This document shows positions 35,304 through 44,671 of a stretch of DNA of 64,000 nt, piece after piece. Below the pieces are notes generated by a model. That model was not told where the DNA came from. It did no database searches and saw only the letters and a list, made by a program, of their open reading frames with translations. Every line of letters starts with the position of its first letter. The first letter of the stretch is position 1. Position numbers and translations under genes: made by a program. Source of the DNA: Rhodospirillales bacterium (GTDB taxonomy: Bacteria; Pseudomonadota; Alphaproteobacteria; Rhodospirillales; Casp-alpha2); the NCBI GenBank assembly GCA_017644185.1, contig JAEPMA010000002.1, positions 124,001 through 188,000 on the forward strand, given 5' to 3'.

Positions 35304-36013
35304 CGACCGTCGCCGTCATCCAGGCACGGCATACATCTTCCCGGTTGCCCGGCAAGATGATCTTGCCGCTCGCGGGTATTCCCGTGATCGAACACTCAAT
35401 CCAGCGCATCCGCGCTGTCTCTGGGATCGACAAAATTTGCATCACCATTCCCGAAGGCGACGCACAGGCGCCCCTTGCGATAGAAATCGAAAGTTTGGAC
35501 GGCGTACATCTGTCGCGCGGCCCTGAAGAACACCTTCTGACCCGTTTCGTCATCGCTGCGCGCGAGACGCAGGCGGACACCGTTATCCGGCTGTGGGGCG
35601 ATTGCCCGGCCGTCGACCCGGCACTGGTCCAGTTTACAATGGACGCGTTCGCAGCACAAAAGCCGGATTGGGCCTATCTGAACGATCAAAGCGGTTGGCC
35701 GCTCGGCAGCGAATGTCAGGTGTTGCCGCGGGAACTTCTTGAAACGGCAGCGGCCGAGGTCTCAAGCGCGAACGATCTTGAGGCCGTGCACACATGGTTC
35801 GACCGAAATGCGGAACGATTCACGAAGCTTGCCGTCAGACGGCCCGGCGCCGCCGGCCAGAATCCGATTGAAGTTCTTTTGGACACCCGGGCGGATTATG
35901 CAAAATTGTGCAAAATCTTTGAGAGGTTATATCCTCGTAACCCGCTGTTCGGTATGGAAGAGGTCGAGGCACTTGCATCTAGCGAACCGGAACTTTTCAT
36001 CAGCGGCACTTAA
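35300..36013 (+). CDS. SpsF/CMP-sugar synthetase-like nucleotidyltransferase (copy 1)
   Basis: A 237-residue GT-A-type cytidylyltransferase-like protein. The N-terminus has the nucleotide-binding signature VIQARHTSSRLPGKMILPLA, and the Asp motif is WGDCPAVDP. Relatives activate acidic sugars as CMP derivatives (NeuA, KdsB) or act in spore-coat sugar synthesis (SpsF). Downstream of neuB it is one candidate for activating the nonulosonate. Two more members occur at 44672 and 46656. Compared with them it has Cys-Pro-Ala after the GD pair. Coupled to asnB by an ATGA overlap. Confidence 0.82.
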   Translation: MTTVAVIQARHTSSRLPGKMILPLAGIPVIEHSIQRIRAVSGIDKICITIPEGDAQAPLAIEIESLDGVHLSRGPEEHLLTRFVIAARETQADTVIRLWGDCPAVDPALVQFTMDAFAAQKPDWAYLNDQSGWPLGSECQVLPRELLETAAAEVSSANDLEAVHTWFDRNAERFTKLAVRRPGAAGQNPIEVLLDTRADYAKLCKIFERLYPRNPLFGMEEVEALASSEPELFISGT

Positions 36014-36075
36014 TCATCGGTCAATGTTCGTGGAATAAAACGAAACGGTTTGAGAAGGATGCCGGGAGGCATGGT

Positions 36076-36978
36076 TTGAAAAAGCTTTATTTCCACGTCG
36101 GCAGCGGACGTTGCGGCTCTACGCTTATACAGGCGATCTTCAACGACAAGATGCTGCACGACATCTTCATCCAGCACAGACGGAAATACGATCCGCAGAT
36201 CTACCTCGATACCGGAAAGATCGCGCACGACGAAACGTTCATCGAAGAGCACTGGCGTCCAATCAAGGAAAAACACTTCGGGCCGATGGCCGACAGCGAA
36301 TTCGAGGGGTATTTCATCACCCAGGAAAACCTGTTGGGGATGCGTTCGGGAAAAGACCAGGGCAACACCTGCGAAGTGTCCTGCGACAAAATCGAATACC
36401 TCGGCGAAGGTCACGACATCCACATCATCATCGTGATCCGCCGACAGGACACCTATATCGAGTCACTTTACAATCAGAATATCAAGCGGATGGAAACCCG
36501 GGATTTCATTACGTTCCTGGACGAATTCCCTCGCCAGAACTGGCACTGGGCCGACAATATCGACATTTATCGTGACCGGTTTGGCGCCGACAAGATCACA
36601 GTTGTTCCACTGGAGCAGAAGCTTTACGAGGGTTCGAACCGATCAGGTTTTCTCGATGCCGTCCTTATGGCCAGCGGCATCACTACGCGGCTCAACTTTC
36701 AGAACCTGCCCGTGGTTAATCCGAGCTTGGCACCGCGCACCATTGAAATACAACGCCTTGCTAACCAAAAACTGCCACGCGAAGAAGCAGGTCGTCTAGC
36801 AGACTGGCTCGCACTGAACATTCAAAAGCGCCCGGATGACCCGCACGAACTGATGAGCCCCGAGGTTCGCGGCGAAATCGTGAGCTATTTCCGGAATACC
36901 AACGCCCGACTCTGCGATGAATACCTTACGGATTTCCCGACGGCCAAAGCTTTCTATACCGGTGAGGCCACGGCATGA
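36076..36978 (+). CDS. Sulfotransferase-like P-loop protein
   Basis: A 300-residue protein. The N-terminal loop FHVGSGRCGSTLIQAIF resembles the 5'-phosphosulfate-binding loop of PAPS-dependent sulfotransferases, and IIIVIRRQDTYIESLYNQNI resembles the 3'-phosphate region (R-x7-S). It may sulfate a glycan. Fold assignment is reasonable; activity is inferred. The start is TTG 36076, with GGGAGG six bases before it; no in-frame ATG fits. The stop overlaps the next gene's ATG by 4 bases. Confidence 0.72.
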   Translation: MKKLYFHVGSGRCGSTLIQAIFNDKMLHDIFIQHRRKYDPQIYLDTGKIAHDETFIEEHWRPIKEKHFGPMADSEFEGYFITQENLLGMRSGKDQGNTCEVSCDKIEYLGEGHDIHIIIVIRRQDTYIESLYNQNIKRMETRDFITFLDEFPRQNWHWADNIDIYRDRFGADKITVVPLEQKLYEGSNRSGFLDAVLMASGITTRLNFQNLPVVNPSLAPRTIEIQRLANQKLPREEAGRLADWLALNIQKRPDDPHELMSPEVRGEIVSYFRNTNARLCDEYLTDFPTAKAFYTGEATA

Positions 36979-37988
36979 ACACGCGTGCCCTAGGCGTCGC
37001 CGTTCTCGGCCTCGGGGTCGGCGAGCAGCATGCGCTGGCTTTTGACGCGGACCCGCGCACAGAGTTGCGCTGGCTGATCGACATGGATGAAGGCGTGGCC
37101 GACGCCGTCCGGGACCGGATCGGCAGAGGCAAGACGGCGACCACTATGCAGACAGCACTGGATGACCCCAGCGTCGACATCGTCTCCATCGCCACGTTCG
37201 ATCACATGCACGCGGACGAAGTGGTGAAGTGCCTGCATGCCGGCAAGCATGTGTTCGTCGAAAAACCCCTGGCGAGGACCGCAACTGAGCTCGATACCAT
37301 TATCAAAGCCTGGAACGCCGCCAACCGCCCGCACATCGTTTCGAATCTCGTGCTTCGGGACGCCGAACTTTATCGCTGGCTCGTCTATGAAGTTCAAAGT
37401 GGCAACATGGGCCGCATCTATGCCATTGACGGCGACTATTTATACGGTCGCTTGCACAAGATCACCGAAGGCTGGCGTAAGGACGTTCCCGATTATTCGG
37501 CGATCGAAGGCGGCGGAATTCACCTGATCGACCTGATGTTGATCCTGGCGGGCGAACGCCCGACCGACGTGAATTGCATCGGCAACCGTATTGCCACCGA
37601 GGGCACGGATTTCAATTACGACGATTACATGGCTGCGATTTACCGCTTTCCGTCAGGTATGATTGGGCGCATCACCGCCAACTTCGGTTGCGTGCACCGG
37701 CATCACCATGTACTGCGCGTATTCGGGACCGAGGCGACGTTCATATACGACGATGCCGGCCCTCGCCTGCATCTCGCCCGCGACGAGAACAAAAAGGCTT
37801 CGCCGCTCAATCACGATCCTCTGCCCGCGTCCAAGGGCACGCTGATCCCCGCCTTCATCGACGATATCGTATTGGGTGCCGATCCGACCGCCACCGCGAT
37901 GCGGGAATTCGATCTGATCCGCATCATCGCCGCGACCGACGCCGCACACGCCAAGAACGCAACCCTCAAGATCGAGTACGACACATGA
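36975..37988 (+). CDS. Gfo/Idh/MocA-family NAD(P)-dependent sugar oxidoreductase (copy 1)
   Basis: A 337-residue oxidoreductase. The N-terminal Rossmann turn is VAVLGLGVGEQHALAF; the family EKP motif is HVFVEKPLAR; the C-terminal beta-sheet domain has the active-site-like GGGIHLIDLMLIL with His. Such enzymes oxidise nucleotide-sugar hydroxyls, often to a 3-keto intermediate used by a following DegT aminotransferase, and exactly such a gene follows with an ATGA overlap. The same pairing in Pseudomonas makes 3-amino sugars, which suggests the role here. Confidence 0.88.
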   Translation: MNTRALGVAVLGLGVGEQHALAFDADPRTELRWLIDMDEGVADAVRDRIGRGKTATTMQTALDDPSVDIVSIATFDHMHADEVVKCLHAGKHVFVEKPLARTATELDTIIKAWNAANRPHIVSNLVLRDAELYRWLVYEVQSGNMGRIYAIDGDYLYGRLHKITEGWRKDVPDYSAIEGGGIHLIDLMLILAGERPTDVNCIGNRIATEGTDFNYDDYMAAIYRFPSGMIGRITANFGCVHRHHHVLRVFGTEATFIYDDAGPRLHLARDENKKASPLNHDPLPASKGTLIPAFIDDIVLGADPTATAMREFDLIRIIAATDAAHAKNATLKIEYDT

Positions 37989-39151
37989 GCAGTGAAACCA
38001 AATACGACATTCCGTTCGGCCGTCCCTGGATCGACGACGACGACCGCGCCGCGGTGATGAAAGTTCTGCAGGGTCACATCCTGACCCATGGTCCAGAGTG
38101 CAAGGGCTTCGAGGACGATTGGGTGGAGATGATGGGGTCTGGCTACGCGGTGTCGACGTCGTCGTGCATGGCGTCGCTGCATCTGGCTTGGCTGGATCTT
38201 GGTGTCGGCCCGGGTGACGAAGTGATCGTCCCTGCCATGACTCATGCGGCGACCGTGCATGCGGTCGCTTTATGCGGCGCGACACCGGTGTTCGTGGATT
38301 GTGAAAAAGACAGCGGCAATATGACCGCTGACGCCATCAAAGCAGCGATCACCCCCAAGACCAAGGGCATCGGCATCGTGCACTATATCGGCATTCCCTG
38401 CGACATGCCGGCGATCATGAAGGTTGCCAACGATGCCGGTCTTCCGGTTGTCGAAGATTGCGCCATCGCGGTCGGCTCCATGATCGACGGAACGCATGTC
38501 GGCCTGTTTGGGCACGTCGGCTGCTATTCGTTCTATCCCGTGAAGCATATCACCACCTGCGAAGGGGGCATGATCGTATCGAAGGACGAGGAGACCGTCG
38601 CGCGCATCGGTAAGTTTAGAGCCTTCAGCGTCGACCGTACGTTTTCGGAGCGAAAGGTGCCCGGTATCTACGACGTTGCCGATGTGGGGATGAATTATCG
38701 GATGAGCGAGATGCAGGGCGCGCTCGGTCGCACGCAACTCAAGAAACTCCCGGAAATTCTGAAGCGCCGCAAAGCGAATTTCGAAGTGCTTAAAGCGGGG
38801 CTACTCGAAATCCCCGGCATCCGGGTGATCGATGACGCCGATCCGCGCTACACCAACACGCACTATTGCCTGGTTGCCGTGTTCGAAGGTGATCTCGGCG
38901 CAAAACGTGACGACATCATTTTAGCACTCCAGTCGATGGGTGTCGGCACCAGCGTATATTACCCCCACCCTGTGCGCCGGCTCACAGCCTATAAAAAGCA
39001 TTACGGGTATGATGATGGCGCATACCCGAACGCGGAAGCGATCAGCGATCGCGGTATCGCACTGCCTGTCGGGCCCCATCTGAATACCGACGACATGAGC
39101 GATATCGCGGATGCCTTGCGGGCCACCATTGCCGGCTTAAGTGATGGTTAA
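37985..39151 (+). CDS. DegT/DnrJ/EryC1/StrS sugar aminotransferase (copy 1)
   Basis: A 388-residue PLP enzyme. Marks: IPFGRPWIDDDDRAAVMKVL at the start, GPGDEVIVPAMTHAAT, VVEDCAIAVGS (Asp for the PLP ring nitrogen) and CYSFYPVKHITTCEGG with the Schiff-base Lys. It would transfer an amino group to a keto nucleotide sugar, probably the product of the oxidoreductase encoded immediately upstream. The true start is ATG 37985; the longer in-frame opening upstream lies inside the previous gene. Confidence 0.9.
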   Translation: MSSETKYDIPFGRPWIDDDDRAAVMKVLQGHILTHGPECKGFEDDWVEMMGSGYAVSTSSCMASLHLAWLDLGVGPGDEVIVPAMTHAATVHAVALCGATPVFVDCEKDSGNMTADAIKAAITPKTKGIGIVHYIGIPCDMPAIMKVANDAGLPVVEDCAIAVGSMIDGTHVGLFGHVGCYSFYPVKHITTCEGGMIVSKDEETVARIGKFRAFSVDRTFSERKVPGIYDVADVGMNYRMSEMQGALGRTQLKKLPEILKRRKANFEVLKAGLLEIPGIRVIDDADPRYTNTHYCLVAVFEGDLGAKRDDIILALQSMGVGTSVYYPHPVRRLTAYKKHYGYDDGAYPNAEAISDRGIALPVGPHLNTDDMSDIADALRATIAGLSDG

Positions 39152-39288
39152 TCACCGCATGGTAAATTCAGAGTGATTTCTGCAGGCGTTTCTGCTAGGG
39201 TTGCGTGTCGAACTGTGGTTAATACACGGTTTCGTTTGGCGTCGCTTCCCAGAAACGGGAAGTCCATACTCAGAATGAGAGGTCTATC

Positions 39289-40371
39289 ATGGCTCAAAAA
39301 ATAACTCCCGATCTCGTCAAGAAACGCATGGCGGGCGAGCGTGTGTCGCTTGTCGGCGGTGCCGGTTTTATTGGTCATAACCTGGCGCTGGCACTTCGCC
39401 AGATCGGCGTCGAAGTACAGATCGTCGACAATCTAATGCAGAACAACATGCTCGCTAACGTCAGCGACATGGACATTGACGATTTCCGCCGCCAGCTCAA
39501 TCACAATTTTCTGGTCCAGCGCTTCGAGATGATGCGTAACGCCGGCGTCGTCATGGACAACGCCGATGCACGCTCGATGACAGACCTTGCGGAAACCCTC
39601 AAACGCTTCCAGCCGACCAAGATCGTACATCTTTCGGCCATCTCCAGCGCCGTGGACGCAAAGAAAGTTCCTGGTCATTGCTTCGACCTGCAACTCGTGA
39701 CGCTCAGAAACGTGCTCGAATTCACGCGCCTGTTTCCGAACGAGGTCAACGAGGTCGTGTTCATGTCGTCGTCGACCGTTTACGGCGACTTCGAGACTGA
39801 AACAGTTGACGAAAATGTGCGCCCCCGCCCCTACGGCATCTATGCCAACGCCAAGTTTATGGGCGAGCGGCTGATCCGCACCTATCACGATCAATACGGC
39901 CTCGGCATCACGATCATCCGCCCGAGCGCGCTCTACGGTGAACGCTGCATCAGCCGCCGAGTCAGCCAGGTATTCATCGAAAACGCTTTGATGGGCAAAC
40001 CGCTGCTGCTCGAAGGGGGTGGCGACGGTCGCCTTGATTTCACCTACATCGAAGATTTGGTGGACGGCATCATCCGCTCAATGGCTGCGACTGCGGGTGC
40101 CGGATCGTCGAACACCTTCAACATCACGTTCGGCAATGCACGCACGATCCTGGAGCTCGCAAATGTGGTGAAATCCGTGGTCCCGAACGCCATCCTCGAG
40201 GAGCGCCCGCGCGATGTGATCAAACCGATCCGCGGTACGTTGTCAACGGAACGCGCCAGGGAACATCTGAACTTCGTACCTAACTGGCCGCTCGAGGTCG
40301 GCTATAAGCGTTATTGCGAATGGTACGTGGATCAGTGGGAACGGACGCGCCACCGCATGGAATTCAACTGA
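39289..40371 (+). CDS. NAD-dependent epimerase/dehydratase (extended SDR)
   Basis: A 360-residue extended SDR. The cofactor turn is VSLVGGAGFIGHNLALAL, the catalytic Ser is in MSSSTVYGDF and the Tyr-x3-Lys pair is YANAK. The C-terminal region (DGRLDFTYIEDLVDGIIRSM) is typical of nucleotide-sugar epimerases and 4,6-dehydratases. The 25-residue extension before the Rossmann turn is longer than usual. The preceding 137-base gap contains CTTCCC-AGAAAC-GGGAAG (39245-39262), a perfect 6-base inverted repeat that could be an operator or hairpin. The exact reaction is undetermined. Confidence 0.86.
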   Translation: MAQKITPDLVKKRMAGERVSLVGGAGFIGHNLALALRQIGVEVQIVDNLMQNNMLANVSDMDIDDFRRQLNHNFLVQRFEMMRNAGVVMDNADARSMTDLAETLKRFQPTKIVHLSAISSAVDAKKVPGHCFDLQLVTLRNVLEFTRLFPNEVNEVVFMSSSTVYGDFETETVDENVRPRPYGIYANAKFMGERLIRTYHDQYGLGITIIRPSALYGERCISRRVSQVFIENALMGKPLLLEGGGDGRLDFTYIEDLVDGIIRSMAATAGAGSSNTFNITFGNARTILELANVVKSVVPNAILEERPRDVIKPIRGTLSTERAREHLNFVPNWPLEVGYKRYCEWYVDQWERTRHRMEFN

Positions 40372-40454
40372 GCAACCGTTCGTTGGCGGATGCCGCCATA
40401 CACCCGTGACGGCATCGCCTGCGACGGGGCTCGAATTCCGGCTCCAAGCGTCTC

Positions 40455-41066
40455 ATGATAGGCATCATCGATTACGGGCTGGGTAACCTGCGCTCCGTTC
40501 TGGGGGCGGTGGAGAAACTCGGCCAATCGGGCGTGATCAGCGCAAACCCGGGCGAACTCTCCGGCTGCGAGAAACTGATCCTCCCCGGGGTCGGCGCTTT
40601 TGGTGATGGCATGGGAAATCTTGCCGCACGCGGCATGATCGAACCGTTGAACAAGCTTGTCAGACTTGACCGCAAGCCGATCCTCGGGATTTGCCTCGGC
40701 TTCCAGCTTCTCGCCGAAACGAGTGAAGAATTCGGCGCGCACGAAGGCCTCGGCTGGATTCCGGGTCATGTCAAACGCATCCGGCCGGGAACCGACGCGC
40801 TTCGTGTCCCGCACGTCGGCTGGAACGATTTCGAGAAAGCAGGGGATTGCATTCTATTCGACGACATCCCGGATCCGGCGCTGTTTTATTTCGTGCACAG
40901 CTACCACCTGGAGACAGACCCCGGCATCACTGTCGGCACATGCACCTATGGCCGGCCGCTCTGTGCGGCGGTCCAGTCGGGCAATGTTTTCGGCACCCAG
41001 TTCCATCCGGAAAAGAGCCAGCAGTATGGGTTAAAGGTGCTGCAGAACTTCCTGGAGCGCGCGTGA
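40455..41066 (+). CDS. hisH: HisH-like glutamine amidotransferase subunit
   Basis: A 203-residue class I glutaminase. It starts MIGIIDYGLGNLRSVLGAVE; the nucleophile Cys is in GICLGFQLLAE near residue 79, and the His/Glu pair is QFHPEKSQ near the end. HisH releases ammonia that passes through HisF. Because a HisF-like gene and a WbpG-like gene follow at once, and histidine genes are absent, the pair most likely feeds ammonia to sugar amidine synthesis. The stop overlaps the hisF-like start by one base. Confidence 0.9.
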   Translation: MIGIIDYGLGNLRSVLGAVEKLGQSGVISANPGELSGCEKLILPGVGAFGDGMGNLAARGMIEPLNKLVRLDRKPILGICLGFQLLAETSEEFGAHEGLGWIPGHVKRIRPGTDALRVPHVGWNDFEKAGDCILFDDIPDPALFYFVHSYHLETDPGITVGTCTYGRPLCAAVQSGNVFGTQFHPEKSQQYGLKVLQNFLERA

Positions 41067-41809
41067 TGCTGAGAAAACGGATCATCACGGTGTTGACGCT
41101 CAACGACGGGACGCTGTTCCGCACCAAACTTTTCAAGCCGGACTATCGCTACACCCTCAACTTCGTCGACGCTTGGTCAGTCGACGAGATCGCGATCCTC
41201 GACGTGACACGCGGTGACCATCCGGACCGCGACAAGTTCTTCAAGGCGGTTTCCGAATTCGCGCGCACCTGTTTCGTCCCCATTTCGGTTGGCGGTGGTA
41301 TTCGCAAGCTGGAAGACGTCGCACGCTATATGGATGCGGGGGCGGACAAGGTGGTGATCAATACCGGTGCGGTCGAAAACCCGCATCTTATCGAGGATAT
41401 TGCCGGCGCCTACGGTCAGCAATGTGTCGTGCTCTCCATCGACGCAGCGAAAACGGATGACGGATACGAAGTCATGTCGCATTTCGGCGCTAAACCGACC
41501 GGTCATGACCCGGCAACCTGGGCCAAATATGGCGAAGCGCTGGGCGCGGGCGAGATTATGATCACCGCGGTTGAGCGCGACGGCGCTCTGCAGGGATATG
41601 ACCTGGGGCTCTGCGCCGAGGTTGCGAAGGCCGTCTCGGTGCCGGTACAGGTGCTGGGTGGATGCGGCAACTGGCAGCACATGACGCAGGCTTTCGAGGT
41701 GCCTGGGGTTTCGGCTGCCTGCACGCAGAATATATACCATTTCACCGAACAAAGCATCGCCAGCGCCAAGAAATTTTTAGCCGGCAAAGGCGTTGCTGTC
41801 AGAGCGTAA
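41066..41809 (+). CDS. hisF: HisF-like subunit with altered active site (sugar amidation type)
   Basis: A 247-residue beta/alpha barrel: RKRIITVLTLNDGTLFRTKL at the start, ISVGGGIRKLEDVARYMDAG, VVLSIDAAKTDDGYEV and VLGGCGNWQHM. In histidine HisF the first strand carries catalytic Asp11 (C-L-D-V); here position 11 is Thr (V-L-T-L). The other catalytic Asp, in LSIDA, is kept. Loss of Asp11 fits HisF2-type proteins that only channel ammonia to a partner such as WbpG. The HisH-HisF-WbpG order supports this. Confidence 0.88.
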   Translation: MLRKRIITVLTLNDGTLFRTKLFKPDYRYTLNFVDAWSVDEIAILDVTRGDHPDRDKFFKAVSEFARTCFVPISVGGGIRKLEDVARYMDAGADKVVINTGAVENPHLIEDIAGAYGQQCVVLSIDAAKTDDGYEVMSHFGAKPTGHDPATWAKYGEALGAGEIMITAVERDGALQGYDLGLCAEVAKAVSVPVQVLGGCGNWQHMTQAFEVPGVSAACTQNIYHFTEQSIASAKKFLAGKGVAVRA

Positions 41810-41856
41810 CCGCGCCGGGTATAATCACCCGCACCGAAGTGAGACGGGGAACCACG

Positions 41857-42966
41857 TTGATCGAGTTTTGTAAATCCTGCCTGATGCCGAACACACGGCC
41901 GAGGATCGTGTTCGACGAGAACGGCATCTGCAATGCCTGTCACACGGCGGAACGCAAAAAATCCATCGACTGGGATGCACGGCGTAAGGAATTCCTCGAA
42001 CTGATCGAAGAGTACCGGGCCCATGACGGCCCCTACGACTGCGTCGTGCCGTGGTCGGGCGGCAAGGATTCGTCGGCAATCGCTTATCGCATCAAGTTCG
42101 AGTTCGGGCTCAACCCGTTGCTTGTCACATTCTCCCCTCTGATGCCGGACCCGGTCGCACAGCACAACCGGGAAGAGATGATCAGGCTCGGCTTCGACCA
42201 AGTGATGGTCAGGCCGAACCAGAAAGTGTCGCGCCGATTGTCCAAGCGCTTCTTCACCGAACGTGGGGATCCTAAAATCCACTGGAACGCCGGCGTCAAC
42301 GCGGTGCCGGTACAAGTCGCCGTCAACTACAACATCCCCCTGATATTCTATGCGGAACACGGCGAGAGCGAATACGGCGGGCGGGTCTTATCCGACGACC
42401 ATATGAAGATGCGCGACTTCACGGAAGTGCTTGAGCACCAGATCGGCGACGATCCGTTCAACTGGATGGACGACGAGATCGACGACAAGGACCTGGCTCC
42501 CTATCTGTATCCCGATCTCGGAAAGGTCGAAGAAGTCGGCGTGAAAGCGCTCTATTTCGGGTATTTTTTCCGATGGTCGATGTTGGACAACTGGAACTTC
42601 ATCAAGGACAAGATCGACTTTATGACCGCCGAGACCGGTCGCACGGACGGCACCTTCACGAATTTCGACAGCCTAGATGACAAGATCGACAACCTTTATT
42701 ACTACATGCAGTTCATCAAGTTCGGGTTCGGGCGTTGCGTTCGGGACGCCTGCCGGATGATCCAAAACGGCCAGATGAGCCGCGAAGAAGGCCTCGATCT
42801 GGTGCGCCAATACGATGCCGAATTCCCGAAAACCTACCACGACGAACATCTGGATTATCTCGGACTCGACGAAGCCGCATTCACCGAGATCGTCGACAAG
42901 CACCGCGATCCGGAAATCTGGGAATTGCGCGGGAACGCATGGGAACTGAAAAACCCGCCGCAGTAA
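41857..42966 (+). CDS. WbpG/PseA-like N-acetyl-sugar amidotransferase
   Basis: A 369-residue ATP-dependent amidotransferase. A Cys-x2-Cys pair (FCKSCLMPNTRP) and a second (CNACHTAER) probably bind zinc; the PP-loop VPWSGGKDSSAIAYRIK binds ATP. Pseudomonas WbpG works with HisH2/HisF2 to turn an acetamido group into acetamidino, and the homologue PseA acts on pseudaminic acid. The three genes here are consecutive, so an acetamidino sugar is the likely product. The start is TTG 41857, preceded by GGGGA; the longer open frame upstream lies inside the hisF-like gene. Confidence 0.88.
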   Translation: MIEFCKSCLMPNTRPRIVFDENGICNACHTAERKKSIDWDARRKEFLELIEEYRAHDGPYDCVVPWSGGKDSSAIAYRIKFEFGLNPLLVTFSPLMPDPVAQHNREEMIRLGFDQVMVRPNQKVSRRLSKRFFTERGDPKIHWNAGVNAVPVQVAVNYNIPLIFYAEHGESEYGGRVLSDDHMKMRDFTEVLEHQIGDDPFNWMDDEIDDKDLAPYLYPDLGKVEEVGVKALYFGYFFRWSMLDNWNFIKDKIDFMTAETGRTDGTFTNFDSLDDKIDNLYYYMQFIKFGFGRCVRDACRMIQNGQMSREEGLDLVRQYDAEFPKTYHDEHLDYLGLDEAAFTEIVDKHRDPEIWELRGNAWELKNPPQ

Positions 42967-43005
42967 CGCGGCACAGGATTTCTTAACGCCGAAAAGGCAT
43001 GATAC

Positions 43006-43773
43006 ATGGGCACGAACACGGCACGGATAGAGATGGTTACGAGCGTCACATCGCCCGACGACTTTCTGACGGCGGCATTCGAAGCGCCCTGCCGGTCGCT
43101 GGTGCTGCCATGCGATCTGGATGCGCTCGCCGATGAACTGGGTGCGCCGGACGCGCCCGACTTCGTATGGACGAAGATCGCCGGCATCGACGACCCGGCA
43201 TTCGGGCCGCTGACAAGCATGGGGTTTCGCATCGCTGTCGAGGAAATCACCTATGAGCGCCCGGGCGATGCGGCGGCATCGGCACCTTCGAACGGGCACG
43301 ACTTTACCGTCCACAAGCTCACACCCACTTCAACCGCCCAAGCCTCCGCAATCGCAGACGAGGTCGGCGGTCTTGCCGCCAGAAACATGACCACATCGCG
43401 TTTTCATCAGGACCCGCTTGTCCCGGACGATATCGCCGCCGAGATCAAGAAACGCTGGGCGATGAATTTCTTCATCGGCGGGCGTGGAGAGGAAATGTAT
43501 GTGGCGAGCGCCGCTGACGATCGCGTGGTTGGCTTCAATCAGGTCCTGGTGCGCCCCGATTGCAAGGTCATCGATCTTATTTGTACCGCCGACGATCATC
43601 GGCGCCGCGGTGTCGCCCGTGCCATCGTCGCGGCGATGTTCGAGCCCGGAATCAAGACCCGCGTCGGCTCGCAGGCCAACAACGAAGCCGCGGATGAATT
43701 TTATAAGTCTCTCGATTTTGAACCGGTCGGTCGTGCGCTCTGCCTTCACTGGCATAAGGGGGCGCGGATTTGA
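43006..43773 (+). CDS. GNAT-family acetyltransferase
   Basis: A 255-residue protein whose C-terminal 140 residues form a GNAT domain: VIDLICTADDHRRRGVARAI contains the acetyl-CoA pyrophosphate loop (R-R-x-G-V-A). The N-terminal 85 residues are less conserved and may bind the sugar. In this operon it probably N-acetylates an amino group introduced by a DegT enzyme. A methyltransferase gene overlaps its stop. Confidence 0.82.
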   Translation: MGTNTARIEMVTSVTSPDDFLTAAFEAPCRSLVLPCDLDALADELGAPDAPDFVWTKIAGIDDPAFGPLTSMGFRIAVEEITYERPGDAAASAPSNGHDFTVHKLTPTSTAQASAIADEVGGLAARNMTTSRFHQDPLVPDDIAAEIKKRWAMNFFIGGRGEEMYVASAADDRVVGFNQVLVRPDCKVIDLICTADDHRRRGVARAIVAAMFEPGIKTRVGSQANNEAADEFYKSLDFEPVGRALCLHWHKGARI

Positions 43774-44660
43774 GCCAGGATATCTTCACACTTTATCCCT
43801 GCGATCTTTGCGGTTCGACCGAACTTATCGAGATCCCGTGCGCACCGCATTACATGGACGGTCGCCCATTGCATGTCTGCTCGGCATGCGGCTTCGTCCA
43901 GGCCGCCTATCGCCGTACACCGGAAGCGCTGCAGAAAATGTGGGCGGAGGAAATCTACCGCGCCGACGACGCCAAGATTAGCGACAAAACCTATACTGCG
44001 CGGATCCCCGCCGTGGTCGCGCGGCAGACTTTTGCCATCGAGTTTCTGGCTGAAAACGTCGACATCAAAGGCAAGAGCCTTTGCGACATCGGTGCCGGCG
44101 AAGGTCAGTTCCTCGAGATGCTGCGCGCGCCTCGTTTCGACATGGACGTGTTCGGCATCGAACCGTCGACCGAGAACTGCGCCATCCTCGACGAATTGGG
44201 GTTCGCCAATTTCCCGGGGACGATGGAGGAATACGCCGCGAATTCGGATGGACGCACTTTCGACGTCGCGAGCCTGATCTGGACGCTGGAAAACTGTCAG
44301 TCGGCGTCGGGCGTGCTCGCGGCAGCACATGACGTCGTAAAGCCCGGCGGGCATCTGGTCATGGCGACCGGATCTCGCATCCTGATGCCGTTCAAAAAGC
44401 CATTACAGTATTACCTGGGCCCCAACGTCGACGCGCATCCCTTCCACTTCAGCGCCAACGCACTAACCAGCTTGATGCACAAGGCGGGCTTTAAGGTCAT
44501 CGCGCACAATCGCTTCATCGACAGCGATTACATGGTCCTTATCGGCGAGCGGGTCGAAAGCGGCGATGGACTGCCCCTCCCCAAAGATGACGGACACGAT
44601 GTGGTGGATTTCTTTGAACGCTGGCACCGCGAAACCCAAACTCACTACGCGGACTGGTGA
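43770..44660 (+). CDS. Class I SAM-dependent methyltransferase with N-terminal Cys4 motif
   Basis: A 296-residue protein. The N-terminus has two Cys-x2-Cys pairs (CDLCGSTELIEI; VCSACGFVQ) that likely bind zinc, as in sugar C-methyltransferases. The SAM-binding loop LCDIGAGEGQFLEML is near residue 110. The C-terminal part (KPGGHLVMATGSR) continues the Rossmann fold. It may methylate a sugar of the pathway. The start is TTG 43770, overlapping the previous TGA; no ATG in frame precedes the first Cys pair. Confidence 0.82.
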   Translation: MSQDIFTLYPCDLCGSTELIEIPCAPHYMDGRPLHVCSACGFVQAAYRRTPEALQKMWAEEIYRADDAKISDKTYTARIPAVVARQTFAIEFLAENVDIKGKSLCDIGAGEGQFLEMLRAPRFDMDVFGIEPSTENCAILDELGFANFPGTMEEYAANSDGRTFDVASLIWTLENCQSASGVLAAAHDVVKPGGHLVMATGSRILMPFKKPLQYYLGPNVDAHPFHFSANALTSLMHKAGFKVIAHNRFIDSDYMVLIGERVESGDGLPLPKDDGHDVVDFFERWHRETQTHYADW

Positions 44661-44671
44661 GAGCAAACGCC

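Noticed and set aside
40455-41809. Histidine biosynthesis genes
   Set aside because: No other his genes are present, HisF position 11 is Thr instead of catalytic Asp, and a WbpG-like gene follows directly.
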